Assembly (NCBI GenBank): GCA_944386985.1
Contig: CALXDD010000014.1
Span: 1 to 61,337, forward strand
DNA from: an uncultured Oscillospiraceae bacterium
GTDB lineage: Bacteria > Bacillota > Clostridia > Oscillospirales > Oscillospiraceae
Reading direction: 5' to 3'
DNA: 61,337 bases
The position numbers and the translations under genes were made by a program. This document shows, piece after piece, positions 8,000 through 16,735 of this stretch. The notes below the pieces were generated by a model. The model searched no databases. It was not told the origin of the DNA and was given only the letters and a program-made list of their open reading frames with translations. The stretch's first letter is position 1. The number at the start of each line of letters is the position of its first letter.

Positions 8000-9229
8000 T
8001 TATTTTGCTGAGAGATCCCGGGCGATGCGGAGAATGGTCATAGGGGGCACCGCCTTGGGAAGGCGCATGCGAAACTCCATCCTGGGCTTCCGGGGCTCCC
8101 GGAGGGGAAGACCGTCCATGTCCTCCATAAGAGGAACCTCAAAGGCAAAGGGCCGCAGATCCGGTCCCACCGCCTCCACCGTCTCTCCGGCGGAGAACTT
8201 GTTGTTGAGTGTCAAAAGGGCGTTGCCCTCCCCGTCGCACTCCCGGACCATGGCTACCACCTGCCAGTCCCGGATATACCGGGAGTTCTCCACATACTGC
8301 CCCGGCTGACCATAGTAGAAGCCGGTGGAGTAGTGGCGGTGGCTCACATGCTCCACCTCGTCCCGCCACACCGGGTCCATCGGCCGTCCGGCGGCCACAT
8401 CGTCTATACAGTGGCGGTAGGCCCCGGTGACGATGGCGGCGTAGTAAGCGCTTTTGGCCCGGCCCTCGATTTTCAGACTGCTGAGCCCCGCGTCCATCAG
8501 ATCGCCCAAGTGGTCGATCATGCACATATCCCGGGAATTCAGGATGTAGGTGCCCTTCTCGTCCTCAAAGACCGGGAAATACTCCCCGGGCCGCTTTTCC
8601 TCCACAAGGGCGTACTGGTAGCGGCATGGCTGGGCGCAGGCGCCCCGGTTAGAGTCCCGGCCGGTCATGTAGTTGCTGAGCAGGCACCGGCCGGAGTAGC
8701 TGACGCACATGGCCCCGTGGACGAATGCCTCGATCTGGAGGTCCGCCGGGGTCTTCTCCCGAATTTCCCGGATCTCCCCGAGGCTCAGTTCCCGGGCCAG
8801 AATCACCCGCTTTGCCCCCAGGTCGTACCAGGCGCAGGCAGTCTCGAAATTCGAGATGCTGGCCTGGGTGGAGATGTGGCGCTCACACCGGGGGGCGTAC
8901 CGCCCCGCCAGTGTGAAGGCGCCAAGATCCGCCACAATCAGGGCGTCCACCCCGGCGTCCTCCAGCCGCTCCAGGTGCTCCGGCAGACGGACCACCTCGT
9001 CATTTCGCGGCATGGTGTTCACGGTACAGTGTACCCGGACGCCGTGGCTGTGGGCAAATTCCACCGCCTTTGGCAGCTCCTCCGCCGTAAAATTCCCGGC
9101 AAAGGAGCGCATACCGAAGCTTGTCCCCGCCAAATACACCGCGTCGGCTCCGTAGAGCACGGCCATCTTCAGCCGCTCCATATCCCCCGCCGGAGCGAGA
9201 AGCTCCGGCTTTCGTCTCTGCTCCGCCAT
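8000..9229 (-). CDS. U32 family protein, TrhP-like tRNA hydroxylation factor
   Basis: A 409-residue U32 protein with the family N-terminus (KPELLAPAGDMERLKMAV) and the Cys-containing segment AMCVSYSGRCLLSNYM followed by SNRGACAQPCRYQY. U32 proteins of the TrhP/YrrO type take part in making 5-hydroxyuridine at the tRNA wobble position; older annotation calls them collagenase-like peptidases. The ATG shares one base with the mltG stop codon (TGATG), so the two are translationally coupled. The mltG-U32 order resembles the yrrL-yrrN-yrrO cluster of Bacillus. Confidence 0.85.
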   Translation of the reverse strand: MAEQRRKPELLAPAGDMERLKMAVLYGADAVYLAGTSFGMRSFAGNFTAEELPKAVEFAHSHGVRVHCTVNTMPRNDEVVRLPEHLERLEDAGVDALIVADLGAFTLAGRYAPRCERHISTQASISNFETACAWYDLGAKRVILARELSLGEIREIREKTPADLQIEAFVHGAMCVSYSGRCLLSNYMTGRDSNRGACAQPCRYQYALVEEKRPGEYFPVFEDEKGTYILNSRDMCMIDHLGDLMDAGLSSLKIEGRAKSAYYAAIVTGAYRHCIDDVAAGRPMDPVWRDEVEHVSHRHYSTGFYYGQPGQYVENSRYIRDWQVVAMVRECDGEGNALLTLNNKFSAGETVEAVGPDLRPFAFEVPLMEDMDGLPLREPRKPRMEFRMRLPKAVPPMTILRIARDLSAK

Positions 9230-10392
9230 CACTTCAGCCCCGCGATGACCTGCTGGTGTTCCGCATAGGTCTTGCTGAAGATGTGCTTGCCGTCTTTGCC
9301 CAGGACATAGTAGTAGTAGTCGGTCTGGGCGGGCATCAGGGCCGCCTTGATGGACTCAATGCCCGGGTTGCAGATAGGCGTGGGGGGCAGACCCTTGTTC
9401 TTATAGAGATTGTAGGGGCTGTCCAAATTGAGATCCTCCTCTGTCAGCTCGTTGTGTCCGGTGGCGTACACCAGGGCCGCGTCGATCTGCAGGAGGCCTG
9501 CGGTCTCCTTGGAGGGGTTCTCCAGACGGTTGTAGATCACCGAGGCGATATTCTGGCGATCGCTGCCGTCAGTCTCCTTCTCGATGAGGGAGGCGATGGT
9601 GAGGATCTCCTCCAGACTGCGTCCGGAGTTCTCCACCAGCTCCATCATCTCCGTATCCATCTGGCGGTTGAACTCCTTGAGGAGCCGGCCCAGAGCGTTG
9701 GCGGCATCCTCACCGATATAGAAGTCGTAGGTGTTGGGGAAGAGGTAGCCTTCCAGGCGGCTGATTTCACCCAGATTCTCGTTGTCCACAAAGTCATAGT
9801 CCTCGTAGACGTGGTTCTTGGCGGCGTCCTCCAGCTCCTCCTTGTCGCTGACTCCCTTCTCCGCCAGCAGATCGATGATCTGCTGGACACTGTAGCCCTC
9901 GGGGATGGTGACCCGGACCGTATCGGCGCTCATGCTGCCGCCGCTGGAGCTGACCATGCCGGTGATGAGGGCCCGGTAGTCCATATCGGTGTTCAGGGTG
10001 TAGGTGCCCTCGCCGATCTTCTCCTCCGCGTCGGCGACGGCGCAGAAGAGGCGGAAGAACCACTTGTATTCAATGAGTCCGGCGTCCTTCAGCTTCTTGG
10101 TGACGCTGCCCATATCATCGTCCTGGGTGACCTCAATGGTTGCCTCCTTGTAGTCCTTGTTCAGGGCGCACAGGTCGTTGGCCAAAAGCCAGCCCACACC
10201 GGCCACCACAAAGGATGCCGCCACTACAAACACCAGATACAGCAGGACGCTGGCGGCGTGGCTCCTCCGCCTTCTCCGCTTGCGTCCGCCGTTTCCCGAT
10301 TCGGAGGTCCGCCGCTCCGCCTGACTGCTCTCCGCCCTGCGGCGCACCTCCTCCCGGTCCCATCCTGTGGTACTGAAACGATCTTCACTCAT
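9229..10392 (-). CDS. mltG: Endolytic transglycosylase MltG
   Basis: The protein has a cytosolic N-terminus with an RKRRRRRSH basic stretch, one membrane span and a YceG/MltG domain. The catalytic region IASLIEKETDGSDRQNIASV contains the expected Glu; IYNRL and the C-terminal GLPPTPICNPG motif are also typical. MltG cuts nascent glycan strands outside the membrane and may set their length. I chose the ATG at 10392 (GGTGAGG upstream); an in-frame GTG at 10404 is the alternative. It is first in a two-gene operon with the U32 gene. Confidence 0.93.
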   Translation of the reverse strand: MSEDRFSTTGWDREEVRRRAESSQAERRTSESGNGGRKRRRRRSHAASVLLYLVFVVAASFVVAGVGWLLANDLCALNKDYKEATIEVTQDDDMGSVTKKLKDAGLIEYKWFFRLFCAVADAEEKIGEGTYTLNTDMDYRALITGMVSSSGGSMSADTVRVTIPEGYSVQQIIDLLAEKGVSDKEELEDAAKNHVYEDYDFVDNENLGEISRLEGYLFPNTYDFYIGEDAANALGRLLKEFNRQMDTEMMELVENSGRSLEEILTIASLIEKETDGSDRQNIASVIYNRLENPSKETAGLLQIDAALVYATGHNELTEEDLNLDSPYNLYKNKGLPPTPICNPGIESIKAALMPAQTDYYYYVLGKDGKHIFSKTYAEHQQVIAGLK

Positions 10393-10580
10393 CTCTGCCC
10401 TCACCGCTCCTTTCTCGGCTCTGTCTCTCTTGCCGGCCGCCCTCTGGGGGACCCGCAGGCGCTGTCCGGCCCGGACAGAGTCCGGTTCCGGTTTTTATGG
10501 AAAATTTCTCCCACCCAGGTTCCCTTTTCCTCCCGCCGTCATAGAATACATCAGAATACGGCAAGCGAGGTGACAAGAAC

Positions 10581-10727
10581 ATGTGGAACAACGGCAACGA
10601 CTGCGGCTGCCTGTGGATCGTACTGCTTATCATCCTGCTGTGCTGCTGCTGCGGCAGCGGCTCCGGGATGGGCAACTGCGGGTGCGGCTGCGGATGCGGC
10701 TGCAACCATGACGACGGCTGCTGCTGA
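10581..10727 (+). CDS. Cys/Gly-rich 48-residue microprotein
   Basis: A small ORF with a good ribosome site (GAGGTGA eight bases before ATG). The product starts MWNNGNDCGCLW, has a short hydrophobic stretch (IVLLIILL), then CCCC, and ends in repeated GC dipeptides and HDDGCC; 14 of 48 residues are Cys. It resembles the high-cysteine (chorion class HCB-like) or YjcZ-type small proteins annotated in clostridia, some of which are sporulation-linked; that link is inference. A hairpin terminator follows directly. It is encoded opposite to both neighbours. Confidence 0.65.
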   Translation: MWNNGNDCGCLWIVLLIILLCCCCGSGSGMGNCGCGCGCGCNHDDGCC

Positions 10728-10754
10728 ACTGCGAACCACTCCGGCACATACGGG

Positions 10755-10793
10755 AAATATCAGGCCGCGGCGCGGCCTGATATTTCTTTTTAT
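10755..10793. terminator. Bidirectional terminator between the Cys-rich gene and tmk
   Basis: AAATATCAGGCCGCG pairs with CGCGGCCTGATATTT, flanked by T-runs on the plus strand. It serves the microprotein and, read from the other side, the end of tmk. Confidence 0.8.
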
Positions 10794-11455
10794 AAAAGAG
10801 GCGTCACCAGACGCCAGATCTCCTCATGGATCTCCTCCGGCGGGCGCATCCGCCCCTCCCGGGCGCAGTCAAGGCGCCGCCAGCCGGCGTAGTCCGCCAC
10901 CTGCCGCCCGCTCTCCCGGCAGCGGCGGAGATATGCCTCATCCGCCTCGTGGATATCGGCGTGGGTACCGGTCTTCTCCTCCCTTAGACGGCGAAGCGCG
11001 GCAGAAAGTTCCGTAGGAACATCTAAATAGATCACCAAATCCGGGGCCGGCAGCCCCATGAGGCGGTATTCAAAGTCAAAGAGCCAGTTGAGGTAGGTTT
11101 TCCGCTCCTTCCCCGACAGCTTGGATGCCTGGTGAACGGCGTTGGAGGTGGTGTACCGGTCCGTGAGGACAAGCCCGCCGTCCTCATAGTATGCCCCCCA
11201 ATCCTGCTTATAAGACGCATACCGGTCCACGGCGTAAAAGGTGGAGGCAGCATAGGCGTTGACGGACTGGGGGTCCGTTCCGAAAGCGCCTCCCAGATAC
11301 ATCCGCACCAGCATGGAGGAGTCCTGGTCATACCGGGGGAAGGACAGCTGGCGCACCTCCCGGCCCGCCTTTCTCAGACGCTCCGCCAGAAGGGCCGTCT
11401 GGGTGGCCTTGCCGGACCCGTCGGTGCCCTCCAATACGATGAGACGGCCCCTCAT
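10790..11455 (-). CDS. tmk: Thymidylate kinase
   Basis: 221 residues starting MRGRLIVLEGTDGSGKATQT, the P-loop of dTMP kinase (the residue after the P-loop Lys is Ala rather than the more usual Ser/Thr). The DRYTTSNAVHQ segment is the DR[YH] substrate motif. It phosphorylates dTMP to dTDP for DNA synthesis. Its start overlaps the stop of the upstream glycosyltransferase gene by four bases (ATGA), indicating coupled translation. Confidence 0.92.
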   Translation of the reverse strand: MRGRLIVLEGTDGSGKATQTALLAERLRKAGREVRQLSFPRYDQDSSMLVRMYLGGAFGTDPQSVNAYAASTFYAVDRYASYKQDWGAYYEDGGLVLTDRYTTSNAVHQASKLSGKERKTYLNWLFDFEYRLMGLPAPDLVIYLDVPTELSAALRRLREEKTGTHADIHEADEAYLRRCRESGRQVADYAGWRRLDCAREGRMRPPEEIHEEIWRLVTPLL

Positions 11456-12180
11456 TTCTTCTTTCCCTTCTCTCCGGCCACATGGACCAGAAACAGGGGC
11501 AGCTTCATCATCCGCCCGATGCGCTTGGGGTCCTTCACAAGGCGGTGGAGCCACTCCAGCCCCAGCTTCTGATAGACCTCCGGCGCCCGCTGGACATTGC
11601 CGGAGAACACGTCGAGACAGCCGCCGAGACCAATGAGCAGGTGGGCCCCGGTGGCCTCTTTGTTCTTCGCCATCCACAGTTCCTGCTTGGGGGCCCCCAA
11701 GCACACGAACACCACGTCCGCGCCGCTGTCCCGAATGGCCTCCACCACCGGCCCGTCCTCCTTGAAATAGCCGTCGTGGGTGCCAACGATCTCAAGACCG
11801 GGATAGCGCATCCCCAGCCGGTGGGCCGCCTCGTCGGCATAGCCGGGCTTGGCCCCCAGAAGGAACAGCTTCTTCCCGTCCCGGGCCATGGCGGCCATGA
11901 GGGCCTGGGCAAAATCGATGCCCGGCATTCTCTGTTTCAGCGGGGTCCCCAGCATCTTGGCGCCGTAGATGACGCCGATGCCGTCGGCAAGCACCAGATC
12001 CGCCCCGTTCACCACGTCCCGGACCTCCTGGTTCTCCCGGCAGATCTCCACGATCTCCGGGTTGGGGGTCACCACATAGTGGGCGCCGGGCGTGTTGATC
12101 AGGCGGATGCCCTCCGCCACGGCCTGGTCCATGGTGATATTGTCAAACCCCACGCCCAGTACGTCGATTCTCATGTCCAT
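11452..12180 (-). CDS. WecG/TagA/CpsF family glycosyltransferase
   Basis: 242 residues with the GT26 signature: NPEIVEICREN, the ADGIGVIYGAKMLGTPL stretch, LLGAKPGYADEAA and the late VCLGAPKQELWM. TagA-type enzymes add N-acetylmannosamine to a lipid-linked GlcNAc when wall teichoic acid or related polymers are made; the acceptor here is unknown. It lies in a minus-strand group with the GT4 gene upstream and tmk downstream. Confidence 0.88.
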   Translation of the reverse strand: MDMRIDVLGVGFDNITMDQAVAEGIRLINTPGAHYVVTPNPEIVEICRENQEVRDVVNGADLVLADGIGVIYGAKMLGTPLKQRMPGIDFAQALMAAMARDGKKLFLLGAKPGYADEAAHRLGMRYPGLEIVGTHDGYFKEDGPVVEAIRDSGADVVFVCLGAPKQELWMAKNKEATGAHLLIGLGGCLDVFSGNVQRAPEVYQKLGLEWLHRLVKDPKRIGRMMKLPLFLVHVAGEKGKKK

Positions 12181-12289
12181 TCTCCTTCTGCCGCGCGCCG
12201 CGCGGTTTCCAAAATTGCTGGTAGTATATCATAAAAAAAACCTCATGTCTACGGTGGAAGCGCCCAAAAGCCGCCCCTCCGTTCCCCGC

Positions 12290-13591
12290 TCAGTCCTCGC
12301 TTCGGTCAAAGAACCGGTCGATGCGCCGGCGGCTTTTGGCGTGGACCGACCGGGCAAAGGCGATGCCTCGGCAGATATCGTTCATCCAGGAAAAGAGCTC
12401 GTCGTTCCACTCAAAGTGCCGCTCGGTATGGCCCCGGCGGTAGCGGTCGATCACCAGCTGGTAGCGGTCAAAGGCCACCTTCACGCTGTCCTCCCAGGAC
12501 ATGTAAATCTCGTGGAGGGCATGCCGGCCCACGTCGGCCATCTGCTGCCGGGTGAGATTTCTGAGGGCCGCCCACATGCTGTCGGCATTCTCCTCAATGA
12601 GGATGCCGTTTTGCCCGTCGGCGATGTCCTCAGCGGCACAGGAGCCCCGGATGAGGATGCTCCCCAAAGCGCAGGCCGCCGCCTCCCGGACCACAATGCC
12701 GTTGGTGTCATAGGTGCTGGGGAACAAAAACAGATCCGCCATGGAAAAGTAGGTCCGTAGCTTCTGCCGGTCCCGGATGGCTCCGGCGAAGACGCACCGC
12801 TCCCCGACGCCAAGCTCTTCCGCCGTCTGCTCCATCTCCTGGCGCTCGGCGCCGTCCCCCACAAAAACCATGCGGAAGTCGGCCCCCTCCCGCTTGCCCC
12901 TGGCCAGGGCGTCTAAAATGATCCGTACCCCCTTGTACCACATCATCCGGCCCACAAAGAGGAACACCGGCACATCCATAGGGAGCCCCAGCTCCCCACG
13001 GAGAGTCTCCGCCTCCTCCAGGGGCACCGGACCTCTGGGGAAGTCCACACCGTTGTGCATCACCACATAGTCTCCCTGGTAGCCGAGGCTCCGGAGATTT
13101 TCCCCCGCGCCGCTGCTGACCACCCACACCTCGTCGCAGCTCTCGATGCTGTTGACCAGCAGCCGGATGGCGGCGCTCTGAAGAGCCTTGGACTCAATGG
13201 CATGGGCAATATCGATGTCAAACTTGGTGTGGTAAGTAAAGATCAGCGGAACGTCCAGCTGCTCCCGCAGGGTCCGGGCCACCATATTGGACATAAACGG
13301 ACAATGGGAGTGAATGATGTCCGGCCCAAACTCCACCAGCTGCCCCAGAGACCGGGCGCTGAAAGGGTACCCCGCCCGGTAGCCCACCAGCTTGGTGGTG
13401 TTGAGGCTGGGGTAGCGGACCACGGGAAAGTCGTAGTGGTCCTCCACATTGGGGTATTTGGGGGTGGCGACAATGGCCTCCCCCAGTTCTCTCTGAATAA
13501 TGGTGGCGTAGTTCACCACCGTATTGGCAACGCCGTCAATCACCGGCGGAAAGGAATCGTTCAGCAGGCAGACCCTCTTTTTCTGGTCCAT
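12290..13591 (-). CDS. GT4 family glycosyltransferase
   Basis: 433 residues. The N-terminal Rossmann half opens with VCLLNDSFPPVIDGVANTVV and contains IIHSHCPF and FTYHTKFD. The C-terminal half has FLFVGRMMWYKGV and the EX7E-type region LFLFPSTYDTNGIVVREAAA. GT4 retaining enzymes transfer sugars to lipids or polysaccharides; the pattern is near that of diacylglycerol glycosyltransferases. The start at 13591 is set by GGAGGGAAC just upstream. A C-terminal tail of about 60 residues is rich in Arg and aromatic residues and may bind the membrane. Confidence 0.85.
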   Translation of the reverse strand: MDQKKRVCLLNDSFPPVIDGVANTVVNYATIIQRELGEAIVATPKYPNVEDHYDFPVVRYPSLNTTKLVGYRAGYPFSARSLGQLVEFGPDIIHSHCPFMSNMVARTLREQLDVPLIFTYHTKFDIDIAHAIESKALQSAAIRLLVNSIESCDEVWVVSSGAGENLRSLGYQGDYVVMHNGVDFPRGPVPLEEAETLRGELGLPMDVPVFLFVGRMMWYKGVRIILDALARGKREGADFRMVFVGDGAERQEMEQTAEELGVGERCVFAGAIRDRQKLRTYFSMADLFLFPSTYDTNGIVVREAAACALGSILIRGSCAAEDIADGQNGILIEENADSMWAALRNLTRQQMADVGRHALHEIYMSWEDSVKVAFDRYQLVIDRYRRGHTERHFEWNDELFSWMNDICRGIAFARSVHAKSRRRIDRFFDRSED

Positions 13592-13749
13592 AGTTCCCTC
13601 CTTCTCTGCAGCACAAAGACAGGGCCCAAGCGGTCTTACTCCCCGGGAGTACACCACCCCATCTTATTTTTTATTATAACACACACGGAATGCGTAATTT
13701 GAAAAATCTTTGTAAATCTTGGCGCCTTTTGTCCCTCCGGCGGTGGGAA

Positions 13750-13778
13750 TTGAAAATAAAAGCCATCCATGATAGAAT
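13750..13778 (+). promoter_or_regulatory. Promoter of the glycosylase-DarA-HAD cluster
   Basis: TTGAAA at 13750-13755 and TAGAAT at 13773-13778 are 17 bp apart. The site lies 20 bp ahead of the glycosylase start at 13799 and rules out an earlier in-frame ATG at 13769. Confidence 0.65.
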
Positions 13779-13798
13779 ACTACCAAAGAGGTGAGGAA

Positions 13799-14434
13799 AT
13801 GGCAAGACTGGGCAAGGAATTTTACGACCGGGACACCTTGACCGTGGCCCGGGAATTGGTGGGCTGCTATCTGGTCCGCATTCTTCCCGACGGTACTCCT
13901 CTGGTGTGCCGCCTGACGGAGACGGAGGCCTATGTGGGGGCCGTGGACAAGGCCTGCCACGCCTACGGCGGCCGCCGTACGGCCCGGACGGAAACTCTCT
14001 ACGCCGCCCCAGGCACCACCTATGTCTACTTTATCTACGGCATGCACCACTGTCTCAACCTGGTGACGGAGCCGGAGGGAGTGGCCTCAGCGGTGCTGAT
14101 CCGCGGCGCGGTCCCTGTGGAGGGCCTGGACGAGATCGCCCGCCGCCGCTTCGGCACGGACTATGCCGCCCTCACCCCCGCCCGCCGCCGGGCTCTCCTC
14201 AACGGCCCCGGCAAGCTGTGCCAGGGTCTCGGAATCACCCGGGAGGACAACGGACTTTTGGTGGACAATCCCGCCCTGTACCTCTGCGACGCTCTGCCCA
14301 GCCATCCCGACATCCGGAGCGGGCTGTCCATCTCCGCCGGCCCCAGGATCGGCATTGATTACGCTCAGGAGGCAGCGGACTTCCCCTGGCGGTTTTATGT
14401 AGCAGATTTCCCGGCCTCGCCGGGGAGAAAATAA
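13799..14434 (+). CDS. DNA-3-methyladenine glycosylase (AAG/MPG family)
   Basis: 211 residues with the family hallmarks: ARELVGCYLVR, the catalytic-loop TETEAYVG, YVYFIYGMHHCLN and the late GPGKLCQGLGIT. The enzyme flips out and removes alkylated or deaminated purines, starting base-excision repair. The start is fixed by GAGGTGAGGAA before ATG 13799. It leads a three-gene run with the DarA and HAD genes at 13 and 18 bp spacing. Confidence 0.92.
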   Translation: MARLGKEFYDRDTLTVARELVGCYLVRILPDGTPLVCRLTETEAYVGAVDKACHAYGGRRTARTETLYAAPGTTYVYFIYGMHHCLNLVTEPEGVASAVLIRGAVPVEGLDEIARRRFGTDYAALTPARRRALLNGPGKLCQGLGITREDNGLLVDNPALYLCDALPSHPDIRSGLSISAGPRIGIDYAQEAADFPWRFYVADFPASPGRK

Positions 14435-14447
14435 AGGAGGTCTTCTT

Positions 14448-14798
14448 ATGGAAAGCAGAAAGAAAATGGTCATCGCCGTCCTTCAGGAGAGCGACTACGA
14501 CGCCACTGTGGAGGTGCTCAGCAGCCATCGGATCTTTGTCACCAAGCTCAGCTCCAGCGGCGGCTTTCTCAAGAAGAAGAATGTGACCGTGATGATCGGT
14601 GTGGAGGAGGAGCGGCTCCAGGACGTGCTGGATATTCTGAAATCCTGTGCCGGCCGCCGGAAGGACACCATGTACACCGTGGCCTCCACCGCTCCCGACG
14701 CCCACTGCGCCGGTACCGCCCAGGCCATCCCCATCCCCGTGGAGACCGGCGGCGTGACGGTGTTCGTCATGGACCTCAACCGCCTGGAAAAATTCTGA
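14448..14798 (+). CDS. darA: Cyclic-di-AMP receptor, DarA/PstA-like
   Basis: 116 residues of the PII-like c-di-AMP receptor family: MVIAVLQESDYDATVEVL, then FVTKLSSSGGFLKKKNVT with the typical TKL-x-SxGGFLK loop, GVEEERLQDVLDIL and the C-terminal PVETGGVTVFVMDL. These small trimers bind c-di-AMP between subunits and pass the signal to unknown targets. Length fits the family. It starts 13 bp after the glycosylase stop with a clear AAGGAGG site. Confidence 0.9.
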   Translation: MESRKKMVIAVLQESDYDATVEVLSSHRIFVTKLSSSGGFLKKKNVTVMIGVEEERLQDVLDILKSCAGRRKDTMYTVASTAPDAHCAGTAQAIPIPVETGGVTVFVMDLNRLEKF

Positions 14799-14816
14799 AT
14801 CACCAAGGAGAACCCT

Positions 14817-15443
14817 ATGCTGCTTTTTGACCTGGACGGCACCCTCATCGACTCCAACGGCGTGTGGGTGGACGTGGACAAGACCTTTCTCGCCCGCCGG
14901 GGCGCCCCCTACACCCGGGAATACTATGAGGGGGTAGCTCACACCATTCTCCCCAACTGCGCCATCTTCACCAAGGAGTACCTCCATCTCAGCGAGTCCT
15001 GCGAGGAAATCATCGCCGAGTGGATGGAGCTGGCCGCGGGCAAGTACGGGGTGGAGGTTCCCCTGAAGCCCCATGTGAAGGAATACCTGGACCGGTGCCG
15101 GGAGGCGGGACACCGGATGGCGGTGTTCACCGCCTGCGTGCCGGAGCACTGCAGGGCCGCCATGGAACACCTGGGCCTCATCCCCTACTTTGAGCGGGTG
15201 ATCTACGCCCAGGAGATGGGCGTGGACAAAAAGGACCCGGAGATTTTCCGGCGGGTGGCTGCCTCTCTGGGGGTCCGGCCCCGGGAGTGCGTGCTCTTTG
15301 ACGACTCCCTCACCGCCTGTAAGGCGGCCAAGGCCGCCGGGATGACGGTAGTAGGAGTCTATGACGACTACTTCCAGGACGCCACGGCGGATATGCGGGA
15401 GCTGTGCGACCAGTATATCCGGGACTTCGGAGAACTGCTGTAA
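14817..15443 (+). CDS. HAD family hydrolase (beta-phosphoglucomutase/PGP-like)
   Basis: 208 residues with motif I DLDGTLIDSN at the N-terminus, a helical cap, VFTACVPEH as the motif II region, and VLFDDSLTACKAAKAAG as the Mg2+-binding end. Members are small-molecule phosphatases of the phosphoglycolate phosphatase type; the substrate cannot be told. It follows the DarA gene at 18 bp, so it probably shares its transcript. Confidence 0.85.
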   Translation: MLLFDLDGTLIDSNGVWVDVDKTFLARRGAPYTREYYEGVAHTILPNCAIFTKEYLHLSESCEEIIAEWMELAAGKYGVEVPLKPHVKEYLDRCREAGHRMAVFTACVPEHCRAAMEHLGLIPYFERVIYAQEMGVDKKDPEIFRRVAASLGVRPRECVLFDDSLTACKAAKAAGMTVVGVYDDYFQDATADMRELCDQYIRDFGELL

Positions 15444-15556
15444 CGGAGAAAATTGCCGCTGTCAGCTCTGGTTGCGGCCATGCAAGCCAGAAACGGTGGA
15501 CGGTTTTCTCCCGCAGGGCTACACTGAGGGCATCTCATTGAAGGAGGTCCCATTTC

Positions 15557-16216
15557 ATGACATTCGGAGAAAAACTGCAGCAGCTGCGCCGCCGGCAGGG
15601 CTGGAGCCAGGAGGAGCTGGCCGCTCAAATTCCCATCTCCCGCCAGGCGGTGAGCAAGTGGGAGAGCGGCGCCGCCATGCCGGACACGGAGAACGTGGTG
15701 GCCATCAGCCGCCTGTTCGGCGTATCCACCGACTATCTGCTCCACGACGACTACGCCGGGGACCAGGATATCCCGGCGGTGAAGGACCGGGAGGCCGCCC
15801 TGAAGAAACGGCACAAACGGGATATGGTCATGATGGTGCTCATCGGCGTCCAGGCTCTGTCCCTTTTCTGGCAGCTGGCAGGCAGTCTCATCTATCAAAA
15901 CCATCTGATCCCCCTTCTGGGCATGACCGCCCACATCATGACCATCATCGGCTTTGAAGCGGGCTTCCGCTACTTTCAGCGGGATGCGGAAGCGGACACG
16001 GAGGCCCTCTCCTGCCGCCGTACCTTCTACCGCGTCAGCGTGTGGCTGGTGTCCCTCTTCCCCTGCGCCGCCCTCACCCGGGTCTTCTGGGCCCTGTATC
16101 CCCGGCCCTACTCCTCGTTTACGGCGTTTCTCTCCCCGCTGGTTCTCTACCTGCCCTTCTGTGTTGCGGTCACCCTCCTTCTGCGGCCAAGGGGGGCGGC
16201 GGGTAAGGAGGCTTGA
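15557..16216 (+). CDS. XRE-family regulator with membrane segments
   Basis: 219 residues. Residues 1-65 are a Cro/CI helix-turn-helix (LRRRQGWSQEELAAQIPISRQAVSKWESG), then a linker and about four hydrophobic spans (for example MVMMVLIGVQALSLFWQLAG). The ribosome site GGAGG precedes the ATG. Such HTH-membrane proteins are common in clostridia and may sense a cell-envelope signal; the target genes are unknown. A second protein of the same build follows at 16736. Confidence 0.8.
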   Translation: MTFGEKLQQLRRRQGWSQEELAAQIPISRQAVSKWESGAAMPDTENVVAISRLFGVSTDYLLHDDYAGDQDIPAVKDREAALKKRHKRDMVMMVLIGVQALSLFWQLAGSLIYQNHLIPLLGMTAHIMTIIGFEAGFRYFQRDAEADTEALSCRRTFYRVSVWLVSLFPCAALTRVFWALYPRPYSSFTAFLSPLVLYLPFCVAVTLLLRPRGAAGKEA

Positions 16217-16267
16217 GCGGGAGTTTGTCCCCATACCTGTCCATCCATTTTGGAAGGAGGTACTTTC

Positions 16268-16609
16268 ATGAATTACTGTGAAACCTGCCGTCTCGCCGTG
16301 GAGGGGGAAATCTGCCCTGTCTGCGGAGACGATTTTCTGCGCCCGATCCACGGGAAGGACTACTGCTTCCTTGCTGCCAAGGAGGAGATGTGGGCAAAAA
16401 TGCTCCAGGAGCTTCTCCAGAACAACCATATCCCCGCCGTCCTGCTTCCCACCTTGGGGGCGGGGATATCACTGAAGAGCGGCCAGACGGAGCAGTATCA
16501 GATCTTCGTTCCCTATGAGGGGCTGGAGCAGGCTTCCGGTCTTCTCCAGATGGTCTTTGGAGATGCGTGTCCAGAGAACGAGGAAGCAAACGATTATTTT
16601 CCGGCATAG
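16268..16609 (+). CDS. Small zinc-ribbon protein with DUF2007-like domain
   Basis: 113 residues. A zinc knuckle (CETCRLAVEGEICPVCG, four Cys) comes first, then a compact alpha/beta segment resembling the DUF2007 putative signal-transducing domain (LLQNNHIPAVLLP, YQIFVPYEGLEQASGLLQ). The start at 16268 is preferred because GGAAGGAGG lies just ahead. It lies between two XRE-membrane genes, so a regulatory link is possible but not shown. Confidence 0.7.
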   Translation: MNYCETCRLAVEGEICPVCGDDFLRPIHGKDYCFLAAKEEMWAKMLQELLQNNHIPAVLLPTLGAGISLKSGQTEQYQIFVPYEGLEQASGLLQMVFGDACPENEEANDYFPA

Positions 16610-16735
16610 CAGGGGTTCCGAAACGCCGCGTGGTCTCTTTTTGAGAAAAAAGCCCGCCAAGTCAGGACTCTATGCTTCATAGGGTGACACTTCTGTTTAT
16701 CTGCGGTATGCTGGAGGCAGAAAAGGAGGGTCGCT

